DNA from: Aquarana catesbeiana
Lineage: Eukaryota > Chordata > Amphibia > Anura > Ranidae
Length of the DNA: 64,000 nt
Reading direction: 5' to 3'
NCBI RefSeq assembly: GCF_042186555.1
Contig: NC_133333.1
Coordinates: forward strand, 66,223,555-66,287,554
This document shows, one piece after another, positions 54,500-64,000 of the stretch. A model generated the notes under the pieces. That model did not search any database and was not told where the DNA came from. It saw only the letters and a program-made list of their open reading frames with translations. The first letter of the stretch is position 1. Each line of letters begins with the position of its first letter. Both the position numbers and the translations under genes were made by a program.

Positions 54500-55536
54500 C
54501 AGGCAGGCAGGTGTTTTTACAGTATTTACAACTACCTGAAGAAAATTGCTGGTGTTCTTCTAATCCTATTAGTCCTATTAGCTACAGTATTTACAGTGTG
54601 TCCTCTGCACAGTGTGCACCTAAAGCTACCTGAAGAAAATTAGTGTTCTTCTGATCTTATTAGTACAGTACCGCAGGCAGCTGCAGCATTTACAAGTTAG
54701 TGTAGTGCGTCCTCTGCACGATGTGCACCTAAATCTACCTGAAGAAAATTAGTGGTGTTTTTCTGATCCTATTAGTACAGTACCACAGGCAGCTGTAGTA
54801 TTTACAAGTTAGTGTAGTGCGTCCTCTGCACAGTGTGCACCTAAAGCTACCTGAAGAAAATTAGTGGTGTTCTTCTGATCCTATTAGTACAGTACCACAG
54901 GCAGCTGTAGTATTTACAAGTTAGTGTAGTGTGTCCTCTGCACAGTGTGCGCCTAAAGCTACCTGAAGAAAATTAGTGGTGTTCTTCTGATCCTATTAGT
55001 GAAGTACCACAGGCAGCTGTAGTATTTACAAATTAGTGTAGTGCATCCTCTGCGCAGTGTGCACCTAAAGCTACCTGAAGAAAATTAGTGGTGTTCTTCT
55101 GATCCTATTAGTACAGTACCACAGGCAGCTGCAGTATTTACAATTTAGTTTAGTGCGTCCCCTGCACACTGTGCACCTAAAGCTACCTGAAGAAAATTAG
55201 TGGTGTTCTTCTGATCCTATTAATACCACAGGCAGGCAGCTACAGTATTTACAGTTAGTGTAGTGTGTCCTCTGCACAGTGTGCACCTAAAGCTACCTGG
55301 AGACAATTGCTGTTGTTCTGCTCCTATTAATACCACAGGCAGGCAGCTACAGTATTTACAGTTAGTGCACTGTGTCCTCTGCACAGTGTGCACCTAAAGC
55401 TACCTGAAGAAAATTAGAGATGTTCTTCTGATTCTATTAATACCACAGGCAGGCAGCTACAGTATTTACAGTTAGTGTAGTGCGTCCTCTGCACAGTGTG
55501 CACCTAAAGCTACCTGAAAAAAAATTAGTGGTGCTC
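54500..55536 (+). repeat. 112-bp tandem array, about ten units
   Basis: Each unit contains CTACCTGAAGAAAATTAGTG, GTTCTTCTGATCCTATTAGT, an (A)CCACAGGCAGCTG box, AGTATTTACA and CCTCTGCACAGTGTGCACCT. Units start near 54,533, 54,629, 54,737, 54,848, 54,960, 55,070, 55,184, 55,296, 55,400 and 55,511. Lengths vary between about 97 and 114 bases. The last unit is truncated by LINE D. Confidence 0.92.
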
Positions 55537-58532
55537 TTTTTTTTTTTTTTTTTTTTGCCACATCAGTGAGGTGTTTTTCCGGGAGTCATATTTCATTTAT
55601 TTAAAATTCAAACTCGTCCCTTCATTTCATCACATCATAGTGGCAGTTTTTATCAGCATTTTTACAAAACAAGTATATCACTAGGATACATTTATTACAC
55701 TATAATACCCTCTTTTAACCAAACCTAGAGCACCCCCCCCTCCAGCCACCTCCCAACCCCCAAACCACCCCTCACTAATTTCACCGCCCCTCTCCCACTC
55801 CCACTCCGTTCTCCTCTTGTCTTCCCCGGTATCCGCTCGTCACCCCCTAACCTATTTTTCACTGTCAGTCGATGTCCAAATCCCTGAGCTAGATAACCAA
55901 TACCTCAGTGGCCCTTAGTGAGTCCTTAAACTCCACCCATGCCCTCGACTTCATCTCAAAGACCGCCATTTTCGTCCCTTCACTGAACCTAAGATATTCT
56001 ATGCTTTGGATTTCATTGATTTTATTGAACCATTCACTCATCGTGAGTCTTCCTTTCTTTTGCCAATACCTGGGTATAAGACTTTTGGCTGCATCGGTAA
56101 GCTGTGGTAGTAGCGTTTTCAGGTAAGTTTTTATGGGCATTTCGCTCTTATGAAATAAACATTCCCAGGGGTCGTCAGAGATGTCTATACTGGTGATTTC
56201 TTTAATAATTCCCCTTACCTCCCCCCAGAATTTTTTGAATTCCGGGCAAGACCACCAAATATGGGCCATTGACCCTATTTCTTTGCAACCCCTCCAGCAA
56301 AGTTGCGAAGTTTCCTTCTGGCATTTATGCACACGATCGGGGGTTATGTACATTCTCGCCAAACACTTATAGTTCAGCTCCAATATTTTGCAGTTAACCG
56401 AGGTGGCGTTCACTCTCCTCCGTATTTGCCACGCTTCTGGGTCTGTAAACTTACTTTCCAGTTCCTTCTCCCACCTCCTAATGTATGCTGGGACGTCCCT
56501 GTTCCCCAACTCTATTAGTACTTTATAGGTCTTAGAGAACCCCCCCTCTTGTTGTTTTCCATACAAATTTTCTCCAATGGGAGTAGGTTGTCTGCCAATC
56601 TAATTGGCTGTGGGAGAGAGTCGATGAAGTGACTCAGTTGGCTGTACTGCCATGGGTCAATGACTAACAGATTTACCCTGGCTTTAAGTTCCTGAAATGT
56701 ACATATTTTATCCTGACACATTACGTCTTTTAATTTTGCATTTTCCTCCAAAATCCACCTTATAAACCACTCCTCCTTCCCCGGTACAAAGTATTCAGAG
56801 TCCTTAAGTGGAATTAGGGGTCAATTAAACCCCCAGTGCTCCCTTTTGTGCAATGTGTCCCAGATTTTGAGTGCGTGTCTTGTAATGTCTTGTGTTTCAG
56901 CACTGCATTTTCTTAAGTGAGGTGGGATCCATACAATTTTATTCAATTTGGGTTCACTAATTATATTTTCCATTTTTACCCAGTGTTTTTCTACATTATT
57001 TTTAACCCAATCTATTACCTGTGCCAAGGCTATAGCCTCATAATACTTACGAATGTCTGGTGCTCCCCATCCCCCCTTTGATCATTGTGTGAATTTTAAG
57101 CAGGGTTATTTTCCTCTCCAAATGAATCTTAGAAACATAGCGTGTATACTTCTGAGGTATGCTTATGGAAGTGTTATTGGAAGCATCTGCATTTTGTATG
57201 TAATTTTAGGCAGTATTACCATTTCATATATGTTGATTCTCCCTGCCCAGGATAGCTGTCCGCGTGAGATTCTATTTAGTTCATGCTTTATCTCATTGAG
57301 AAGGGGCACAAAATTTGCCTGGAATAGCGTCTCTTTTGATGTAGTAATTTTGACCCCTAAATAATTAAGTTCTTTTTTCCCCCAAATAAAGGGGAAATGT
57401 TTTTGGTATGAAAGGTCTCTAAGTTTACTGTTGTTGATACCTAGCATTTCGATTTGGTCGGGTTGATCTTAAAATTAGAAAGTTTCCCATATTCTATTAG
57501 TGTGGAGACAATATTCGGAAGGGTAATCCTTGGACACGTGACAAAGAGCAGGATATCATCCGCAAATGCAGCCAGTTTGTACTCGTCTTTACCGACTTTA
57601 AACCCGCAGATATCCGGATTTGACCTAATCCTGGAGAGCAGGGGTTCCAGAGTCAACACGAATAGCAACGGGGAAAGTGGGCACCCCTGTCTCGTGCCAT
57701 TAGACATTTTCGAACGGCTCAGAGAGAGAACCATTTACCCTCACTTCCGCCGTAGTTCGGGAGTATAGTGCTTTTATCCATCTAAGGGTTCTATCCTGGA
57801 GTCTGATCTCCTTCAGTGTGTACATCATGAAGCCCCAGTCTACTCTGTCGAATGCTTTTTCAGCATCCACTGACAGAAGTAGACCTGGGGCTCCACTCTC
57901 TTTAATCTTCTGTACCACTAGAAGGGTTTTAATACTTTTATCCCGTCCCTCTCTTCCCGGGATAAACCCAACTTGATCTGTATGTATGATCTTATTTATT
58001 ATTTGTTTCAGTCTTTCTGCAAGCACTTTGGCAAATAATTTAGTATCGACATTTAAAAGCGTGATGGGTCTGTAACTGGAGCATAATGTACTGTCTTTGT
58101 CCTCTTTGAGAATTATGGCTATGTTGGCTTCCAAAGCTTCTCCCCTCATTTCCCCTTTTTCCCCGATTTTGTTCATATATGTGCATGTTTTGGGGATTAG
58201 GTAATCCTGGTATTTTTTATAATATAGGACTGTCAGCCCGTCAGGGCCAGGACTTTTGCCAACTGGCGTATCATGGAGAGCCCTTCTTATTTCTTCTTCT
58301 GTTATGGGGGCCTCTAAGTTACTTTGGTCGATTTCCGTAATTTTAACCAACCCACTATCTCTTAAGTAGCTTTTGATCTTCTCTCGTTTTTGTTCCCTCC
58401 CCTCTTGGGTGTCGTTTTTATTGATAGCTTACTACTCCCCATAATATTCTTGAAAAATTGTCACGATATCTTTGTCTTTATATCTAATATCACCTGTCTT
58501 TGTTTTTATTTTTTTTTTTCCATCAAACACGC
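55537..58532 (-). mobile_element. LINE D, L1/Tx1-type, relative of LINE A
   Basis: On the - strand it ends in CTGATGTGGC and about 20 A (the T run 55,537-55,556 on the + strand), the same 3' end as LINE A. The + strand C-rich stretch 55,731-55,800 is the counterpart of LINE A's G-rich 3' UTR. Upstream sequence stops at 58,532, where the A tail of LINE C begins. LINE C therefore inserted into it, or it was 5'-truncated there. Confidence 0.88.
55889..58450 (-). pseudogene. LINE D ORF2: reverse transcriptase and C-terminal domain
   Basis: From 58,450 downward it aligns with LINE A ORF2 from about position 4,995 on. Blocks are SPGPDGLTVLYYKKYQDYL, SYRPITLLNVDTKLFAK, GFIPGREGRDKS, DAEKAFDRVDW, FADD (57,552-57,566, acidic pair intact), QLSWAGRINIYEM, and the CWRGCKEIGSMAHIWWSC motif (56,260-56,315). 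Frameshifts at about 57,720, 57,450, 57,150-57,050, 56,820 and 56,540, and two stops near 58,430, make it clearly older than LINE A. The endonuclease is not in the window on this copy. Confidence 0.88.
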
Positions 58533-58543
58533 TTTTTTTTTTT

Positions 58544-58873
58544 ATTGAAAATAAAGTAAACATGTATACAGTCATGCATTTCTTGTATCAGAAAAAACAC
58601 TACAAGCAATACAATGTGTAATAACAGACAATTCGCTATGTCTACCCCCAAATTATATGTATTATGCTATGTTATTTTTTTTTATAAATCACCAATGACA
58701 TTCAATATAATAAAAAGAAAAAAGATAAAGCAGCAAAAAGAAAAACAAAAAGAAAAGACATTCCAGATACTGTGCACACCGTGTGATTCCATTAAACGCC
58801 TCTCCCTCCCATATAGAATTCTTACAGAAGGGCTATTGGTCTGTGTGTCCTATTTATAACGTTCTTTTTAATT
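58544..58873 (-). other. LINE C 3' UTR
   Basis: AT-rich sequence with A-runs; no gene. It ends TTTTCAATAAA before the A tail. Confidence 0.7.
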
Positions 58874-61800
58874 TTATATATCACATACAGGTTTCAGGTG
58901 CTTTAAGCCACTTGTCCCAAATGCTATAACTTTTCGTGCAGAGAAGAGCGTTTCCTGAAGGAATATCTTTTGGAATTTGTTGATCTCTGTGTTTGGGAAA
59001 ATTCCTAAAATACACAGTTTGGGTTGTAGTGTGATAGGAGAGCCCATTGTGTCATGCAGGAATCTCACCACCTGGGTCCAGAAGGCCTGAATCTTTGGGC
59101 ACTGCCATATTAAGTGAAAGAATGTGCCTATTGCTTGATTGCACATTGTACATGTTATAGACTGATTCTGTTTATATCTAGAAATTCTATATGGTGTGAG
59201 GTAGGATCTATGTAATATGAAAATCTGGGTCAACCTATCCGATAATTTAGGGGATACCAGTTTGCAAGCATCAAGAGCATCACTCCATTCATCATCCTCC
59301 ATATTGCCCACCTCCACCTCCCTCTCCCACCTAGGTTTCAGTGCATATGCAATTTTGGTTGCTGTCGGTGTTGTCAGCATAATGTAAAATTGGGAGATCA
59401 ATTTTTTGGGGTCTGGGTATTTTATTGATTCCATGAGGGGATTGCCGACTGAGACGAAATCCTCTGTGGGGAATTGTAATCGAAAGGCGTGGCGGAGCTG
59501 CAGATATCTGAAGAATAATTGGTTTGGAAGCATAAATTCTGATTTTAACCTGTCAAAGCTCTTCAGTTTACCATTACTGATGATATGAGACAAGTAAAAT
59601 ATCCCTCTGGAGCTCCACACCTCACTGTCCGGGATCGTAAAGAACTCAGGCAGGTCTGGGTTGTGCCTTATAATGGTAAAGTCATGTACTGCTGGTATGC
59701 TCAACTTATCCGAAGCAAGTTTCCATATCCTCCTATATTGGTACAATAGTGATCTACGGTTATCTAACCTCGCCACCCCCCTCGCTCCCCCTGTTATCAT
59801 TACCATTGAATCCTGGGTCTTGCGAGACCATTCTGGACATAGAAAACTAAGGAATCTCTCCCTGTCCACCTTATCCACATGAAATATTTGTGCTAGTTGG
59901 GCTGCCATATAGTATATGTTGAAGTCCGGGAGGGCCATACCAGCTAAATCTGTTGGATTTTTCAACTTATGCCAGGAAATTTTGTGCCTGTTATTGCCCC
60001 ATATGAATGGTTTTAGAATAGCTTCCATTAGCTTAAAGTGTCTGAGAATTAAGTATACTGGTGAGTGCCATATCATGTATAATATTTTGGGTAAAAGAAC
60101 CATTTTTGTTATGTTTATACGGGCCATTACTCCCAGGGGGAGACGTGCCCAAATCTGAGTCTTTTGTCTAAGCATTTCGTAAAGTGGGTTTATATTTAAT
60201 GGTATATAGTCTGCTGGGTCTCTAGTCAACCTCACCCCCAGGTATTTAATAACATCTACCCTCTGTAAAGGTAACAGGGCCATGCTCCTAGGTGGTGGAA
60301 AACTATCCAAAAGGAAGTATCTGCGATTTGTCCCAATTTATTCGAAGACCAGAAAACATGCCGAATTGTTTAATTAGGTCTAGCGCTAACGGTAGGGAAT
60401 TGACTGAATCATCTAGGTAAAGAAGTGTGTTGTCCGCGTACATGCTGATCTTCTCTATCACTTCCCCTCTACCGAGTCCCATAATCCCAGGGTGTGCTCG
60501 AATAGCTATCGCGAGTGGCTCTGCCGCCAGCGCGTGTAGCAGTGGCGACAGAGGGCACCCCTGTCTTGTACCTCTGGTCAAAGGAAATTGTCCAGATGGC
60601 CAACCATTGGCCAGCACTTTTGCAACTGGGGTTTGATATAAAAGTTGCACCCATTTTATAAATTTGGGCCCCAAACCAAAGCTGCCAAGACAGGTCCATA
60701 GGTATCTCCACTCTACTGAATCAAATGCCTTGGCTGTGTCCAAGGCTACAATCACACGGGATCCCTGACAAACATGAATGGCCTGTAAATTGATAAATAC
60801 TCTTCTGAAATTGAAGGAGGTATTTCTACCTGGCATAAATCCGGCCTGGTCACTATGCACTAAGGACAAGATAACCTTATTCAGGCGGATGGCAAGCACT
60901 TTTGCGAGTATCTTCACATCCACCTGAAGCAAAGATATAGGACGGTAGGACTCCAGGAGATGTGGGTCCTTACCCGGTTTGGGGATTACAACAATAGTTG
61001 CTTCTCGCATTGAAGCAGGCAGTTCAGAGTTCTCAAAGATAGCATTGTATAATTTAAGGAGCCTAGGGATTAGTAGGTCCGAATAAGTGGAATAAAATTC
61101 CACAGGTAGACCATCGGACCCTGGGGCTTTAGATTTGGGGAATCCTGCTATAGCACTGGATATCTCATCTGATGTTAGTGGGGCTTCCAGTTCCTCCACC
61201 TGTTCTGCATTTAGTTGAGGAATCGTCAGCCCCTCCAAGAAGGACTCCATGTTGGATGTGTCATTCGTGACTGTGGTCATATATAGATTACTGAAGAAAT
61301 CCTTAAATAAATCAGAGACTTTGCTAGGTTCCGTCTCCAGTACACCATCAGAGGAGCGTAGTGAAATCACCACAGGAGGTCTCTCCTCGCAATGGACTAG
61401 ATGGGCCAGAAGCTTCCCAGTCCTTTCCCCATATTCAAATGAATTCTGTTTGTGGAAAAAAAGTTTCCGTTTGGACTTTTCATACTGCAATTGATCAAGT
61501 GTTCTCGAGCATAATTTAAGAGCATTAGCTCTATCAGTGGTGGGATCATTAAGAAACCCTTTCTCTGCTTCCCATACCCTTTCCTCTGCCCTATCAATAT
61601 TTAACTCAGATTCTCTTTTAATTTGGTTAATGCGCCTAGTGAGAGTCATGCGGGCGTGCAGTTTAAACATTTCCCATACTGACTGTACTGTGGCCGAGTC
61701 ATCATTTGCCTTGAAGTATTGTTCCCATTCCTCTGAGAGGTCATCATCTTCTGGGAGCAACGTCAGCCAAAAAGGATTTAATCTCCATGAAGCTGGCGGA

Positions 61801-62528
61801 CGGCCACAAGACAAAGCGACCGAGGCCCAGTAGGGACAGTGATCTGATAGTGATCAAGGAGAAAACCCTGTATCTACAAGCCTGGGAATAAGAGTTTTAG
61901 ACATCAGTATGAGATCTATTCGGGACATAGCACGATGGGACGTGGAGAAGCAAGAATAGGCTTTGATGGAGGGTTTTCTGGTCCTCCAAGTGTCAATAAG
62001 GTTAAAGTTATCTAGTAATCTAGCAAATGTTGTTAAATAGGAAGAGGGCGACAGAGGCATTGAGCTGCTCATTCTATCCATTGCGGAGTTTAACACATTA
62101 TTAAAATCCCCCATCCATATCGCTGGGATAGTAGGGTACATAGCCATATAGTCAAACCCAACAGTGATTACCTCGTAGGTGAATGGTGGAGGGACATAGA
62201 ACGCTAACAGAAATACCATTTCCCCATCAAGTTTGGCCCTTAGGAACACATATCTACCAAGTGGGTCAATCTCCGAACCCTGAAGCTCAAAGTACGTGGT
62301 TTTGGTAATTAGAATGGACACACCCCTGGAATATGTGGTATGTACCGAGTGGAAAGCCCACCCTATCCAAGGCCGTTTGAGTGTTCTGTGAGCCATGCCT
62401 TCTGCATGGGTCTCCACCAGAGCCATTACATCCGCCTTTTGTTTTTTAAGCTGTGTAAATACTGCTGACCTCTTGATCGGGTCTCTAATACCACGGACAT
62501 TCCACGTGAGCAATTTCAGGGTGGCCAT
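58874..62528 (-). pseudogene. LINE C ORF2: endonuclease and reverse transcriptase
   Basis: The start ATG is at 62,528 (MATLKLLTWNVRGIRDPIKR). Endonuclease blocks are VETHAEG, WMGDFNNVL and SRIDLILM, interrupted by TGA at 61,856-61,854 right before SLSDHCPYW. The reverse transcriptase has KSKAPGSDGLPVEFY, SYRPISLLQVDVKIL, DQAGFMPGR, DTAKAFDSVEW, TRQGCPLSPLLHAL and YADN (60,433-60,444; YADD expected). A frameshift near 60,303-60,310 moves on to YLGVRLTRDPADY. The C-terminal domain has CTMCNQAIGTFFHLIWQC (about 59,150-59,100). Two lesions plus the altered catalytic Asp mean it is inactive. Confidence 0.9.
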
Positions 62529-63493
62529 TGAGGTAGGTAATAGAAATGACGAGCCCCAGGCCTCAGAGAGCCCACCATAGCAAACACGGCGACACAGATC
62601 TCCGGGCAATAAACATTTTCAAATAATAAATTGTATCTGTCATGGTGATGCAAACATGTGGTTAGTACATAGCAACATATCAGTTTTCTCCGTTGTTGAA
62701 AACCCCCCACCCCCCTCCCCGCCCTGCACAACCCCCAACTAGTGCGGGCTTTCATCCCAAACTGCCAACGTGGCATGAACAATGTCCGACCTGAGGAAAA
62801 AAGATTCAGTAAAAACCGACTAATAGATGTGATCACTGCGGTTAGTAAAAACTGAGTAGTGTTACAGACGTAAGAGCAGATCAGCACAACAGTGAACAGA
62901 TTATTCCATCTCAGGTCATGGGTTTTGATGTGTGGGGCGAAACTACGCTGAGTAACGTTACACATCTCAGGACTTAGCTCACTTTCATTAGTGAGGTTTT
63001 CAAGGGGGAATCATCCTCCGCCGGTAATGAATGTGGACTATTTACTGACATATGAAAGTAGTGGTCTAAATGATCTTGAGTGAGGTTTGTTGACCAGGTA
63101 TGTATTTCCAATAGGTATGGTAAACAGGTGTCTTGCGGATATACGTCAGGTATATACCTGTGATACCTGTTTAGGCGTTCAGATTGTTGCATTCGTGGGC
63201 TTATTACCAGTTCAGAGCTTTTCCCTGACGAACAGGTATTTATGCTGTAGGATGTAACACACACAAGTATGACCCTTTGAATGGCATAGTAGGGGTTAAT
63301 AGTAGCAGTGTGCTGTGTTACGGCCATGACTCACTATTTCACTGCTGGGGGTAAAGTGAGGGAAAAAGTCAGAGTCAGTGAGTGCCATGTCCAGTAGGGG
63401 TAACAGCTTTGCTAAGCTGCAGAAGATTTGTGTCCTGCTTCCCCCGCAAGTAAGTGAGGATTCAATAAAGACATGAGAGAATGATAATGTCAC
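62529..63493 (-). other. LINE C inter-ORF spacer
   Basis: 965 bases between ORF1 and ORF2 without protein similarity. A C-rich run CCCCCCACCCCCCTCCCCG (62,702-62,720, + strand) means the sense strand is G-rich here, as in LINE A. Confidence 0.6.
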
Positions 63494-64000
63494 TTATCTG
63501 TGTGCGTCCCTCTGCTCCAGCCATGTAATGGCCGCCTCCGGATCCTCAAAAAAGTGCGCCCGGTCCTCTCCTTCAACGCGTAGACGTGCTGGGAAAAGCA
63601 TAGCATACTTTTTATTTTTTATTCGGAGACGCCTTTGACCTCCGTGAAGGTTCGCCTTCTGCGCTGTACCTCAGCAGAAAAATCTGGAAAGACCGCGATC
63701 ATCTTATTACCGAAGGGAATGTTGCCTTTTTCCCTGCTGAGACGAAGAATGGTGTCACGATCTCTGAAGTTAAGGAACTTTGCTATAAACGTGCGTGGGG
63801 GCGCTCCAGCAGGTGGCATTTTCCCGGACAGTCGGTGTGCACGCTCGACTACAAATGTAGGGGAGAGGGCATCTCTCCCATATGTATCACATAGCAAATG
63901 TTCCAGGAATGTGGGGGGATCTTTCCCCTCTGCTCCCTCAGGGAGGCCAATAAATCTTAAATTGCATCGCCTCAATCTATTTTCGATCTCATCTTGCTTT
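63494..64000 (-). pseudogene. LINE C ORF1, C-terminal part
   Basis: From the window edge the - strand reads QDEIENRLRRCNLRFIGLPE (end of coiled coil, start of RRM), then VVERAHRLSGKMPPAG, FIAKFLNFRDRDTILRLSRE and FPDFSAEVQRRRRTF. A 1-bp change near 63,625-63,640 brings TAA at 63,621. In the other frame coding continues (KYAMLFPARLRVEGEDRAHF, EAAITWLEQRD) to TAA at 63,496-63,494. It is an L1-type ORF1 RNA-binding protein. Confidence 0.85.

Larger units (their letters stand above)
53915..55536 (+). mobile_element. hAT-like element 3, left part
   Basis: It begins TAGGGATGAGCTTCG right at the edge of the Penelope duplication and has TTCGAATCGAACGCATG like elements 1 and 2. If it is a hAT element, the 8 bases CTCAAGAC (53,907-53,914) should recur at its right end beyond the window. 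It contains a promoter-like block, a (TA)n tract and a 112-bp tandem array, and is cut at 55,537 by LINE D. Confidence 0.75.
58533..64000 (-). mobile_element. LINE C, L1/Tx1-type, runs off the right edge
   Basis: Its A tail is the T run 58,533-58,543 on the + strand, with AATAAA just upstream on the sense strand. On the - strand: ORF1 (64,000-63,494), a spacer, ORF2 (62,528-58,874) and a 3' UTR (58,873-58,544). It belongs to a different subfamily from A, B and D. Only a few lesions are present, so it is moderately young. Confidence 0.9.

Noticed and set aside
54500..55536. Spacer/repeat array reminiscent of CRISPR
   Set aside because: The whole 112-bp unit is conserved, so there are no spacers; it is a tandem repeat.
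1..64000. Host protein-coding genes, tRNA or rRNA genes
   Set aside because: Every recognisable coding block belongs to a mobile element, and no tRNA-like A/B-box cloverleaf or rRNA core was noticed by eye.

Overview
The window contains no recognisable host gene. It is a stack of transposable elements nested inside one another. The mix is L1/Tx1-type LINEs, a CR1-type LINE with an esterase ORF1, a Penelope-like element with a GIY-YIG endonuclease, a PIF/Harbinger transposon, hAT-like foldback elements, a Tc1/mariner remnant, BEL-like and other LTR elements, and an endogenous retrovirus. That mix fits a large-genome anuran amphibian. A ranid frog is my inference from general knowledge, not something the sequence proves.

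Left stack (1 to about 26,465, + strand). An old endogenous retrovirus (RNase H/integrase at 1-483; integrase, env and 3' LTR at 23,430-26,464) is cut inside integrase by a hAT-like foldback element (484-23,429; 8-bp TSD ATGCACAG). That element is cut by LINE B (686-21,700; 14-bp TSD). LINE B is cut twice: in its 5' leader by a full-length LINE A (772-7,880; 15-bp TSD TAAGCCTAACACCCG), and between two ORF2 codons by a 7.1-kb Harbinger transposon (13,346-20,488; TSD TTA). The Harbinger carries three intron-containing genes: a transposase, a Myb/SANT protein on the opposite strand, and a MADF-domain protein. The last two diverge from one compact promoter.

Middle stack (26,465-40,870, mainly - strand). 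A CR1-like LINE split the CT-rich minisatellite at the retroviral LTR. It was then invaded by a nearly palindromic hAT-like element (36,892-39,757; TSD CACATAGT) and by a TTAA-targeting element (29,115-36,777). The latter contains a solo LTR (30,960-35,692; TSD ATACT), which contains a non-autonomous LTR retrotransposon (31,802-35,562; TSD AGGAG) coding for an unfamiliar Gag-like protein.

Right part (41,160-64,000). This holds the rest of the minisatellite, a Tc1/mariner fragment, a partial LTR element with a cysteine-rich ORF, and a BEL-like Gag pseudogene. A Penelope-like element (47,283-53,901; TSD TGTACCTCAAGACTA) carries two long ORFs. It abuts a third hAT-like element (from 53,915) that has a CCAAT/TATA promoter-like block and about ten 112-bp tandem repeats. 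That element is broken by LINE D (a relative of LINE A), which is itself interrupted by LINE C, running off the right edge.

Most coding regions carry a few stops or frameshifts, often TGA in a context compatible with CpG decay. Reading frames without visible damage are LINE A ORF1, Penelope ORF1, and the spliced Harbinger Myb and MADF genes. The Harbinger transposase and Penelope ORF2 each lose only a short C-terminal segment to one stop. The target-site duplications give a relative order of insertion for most elements.
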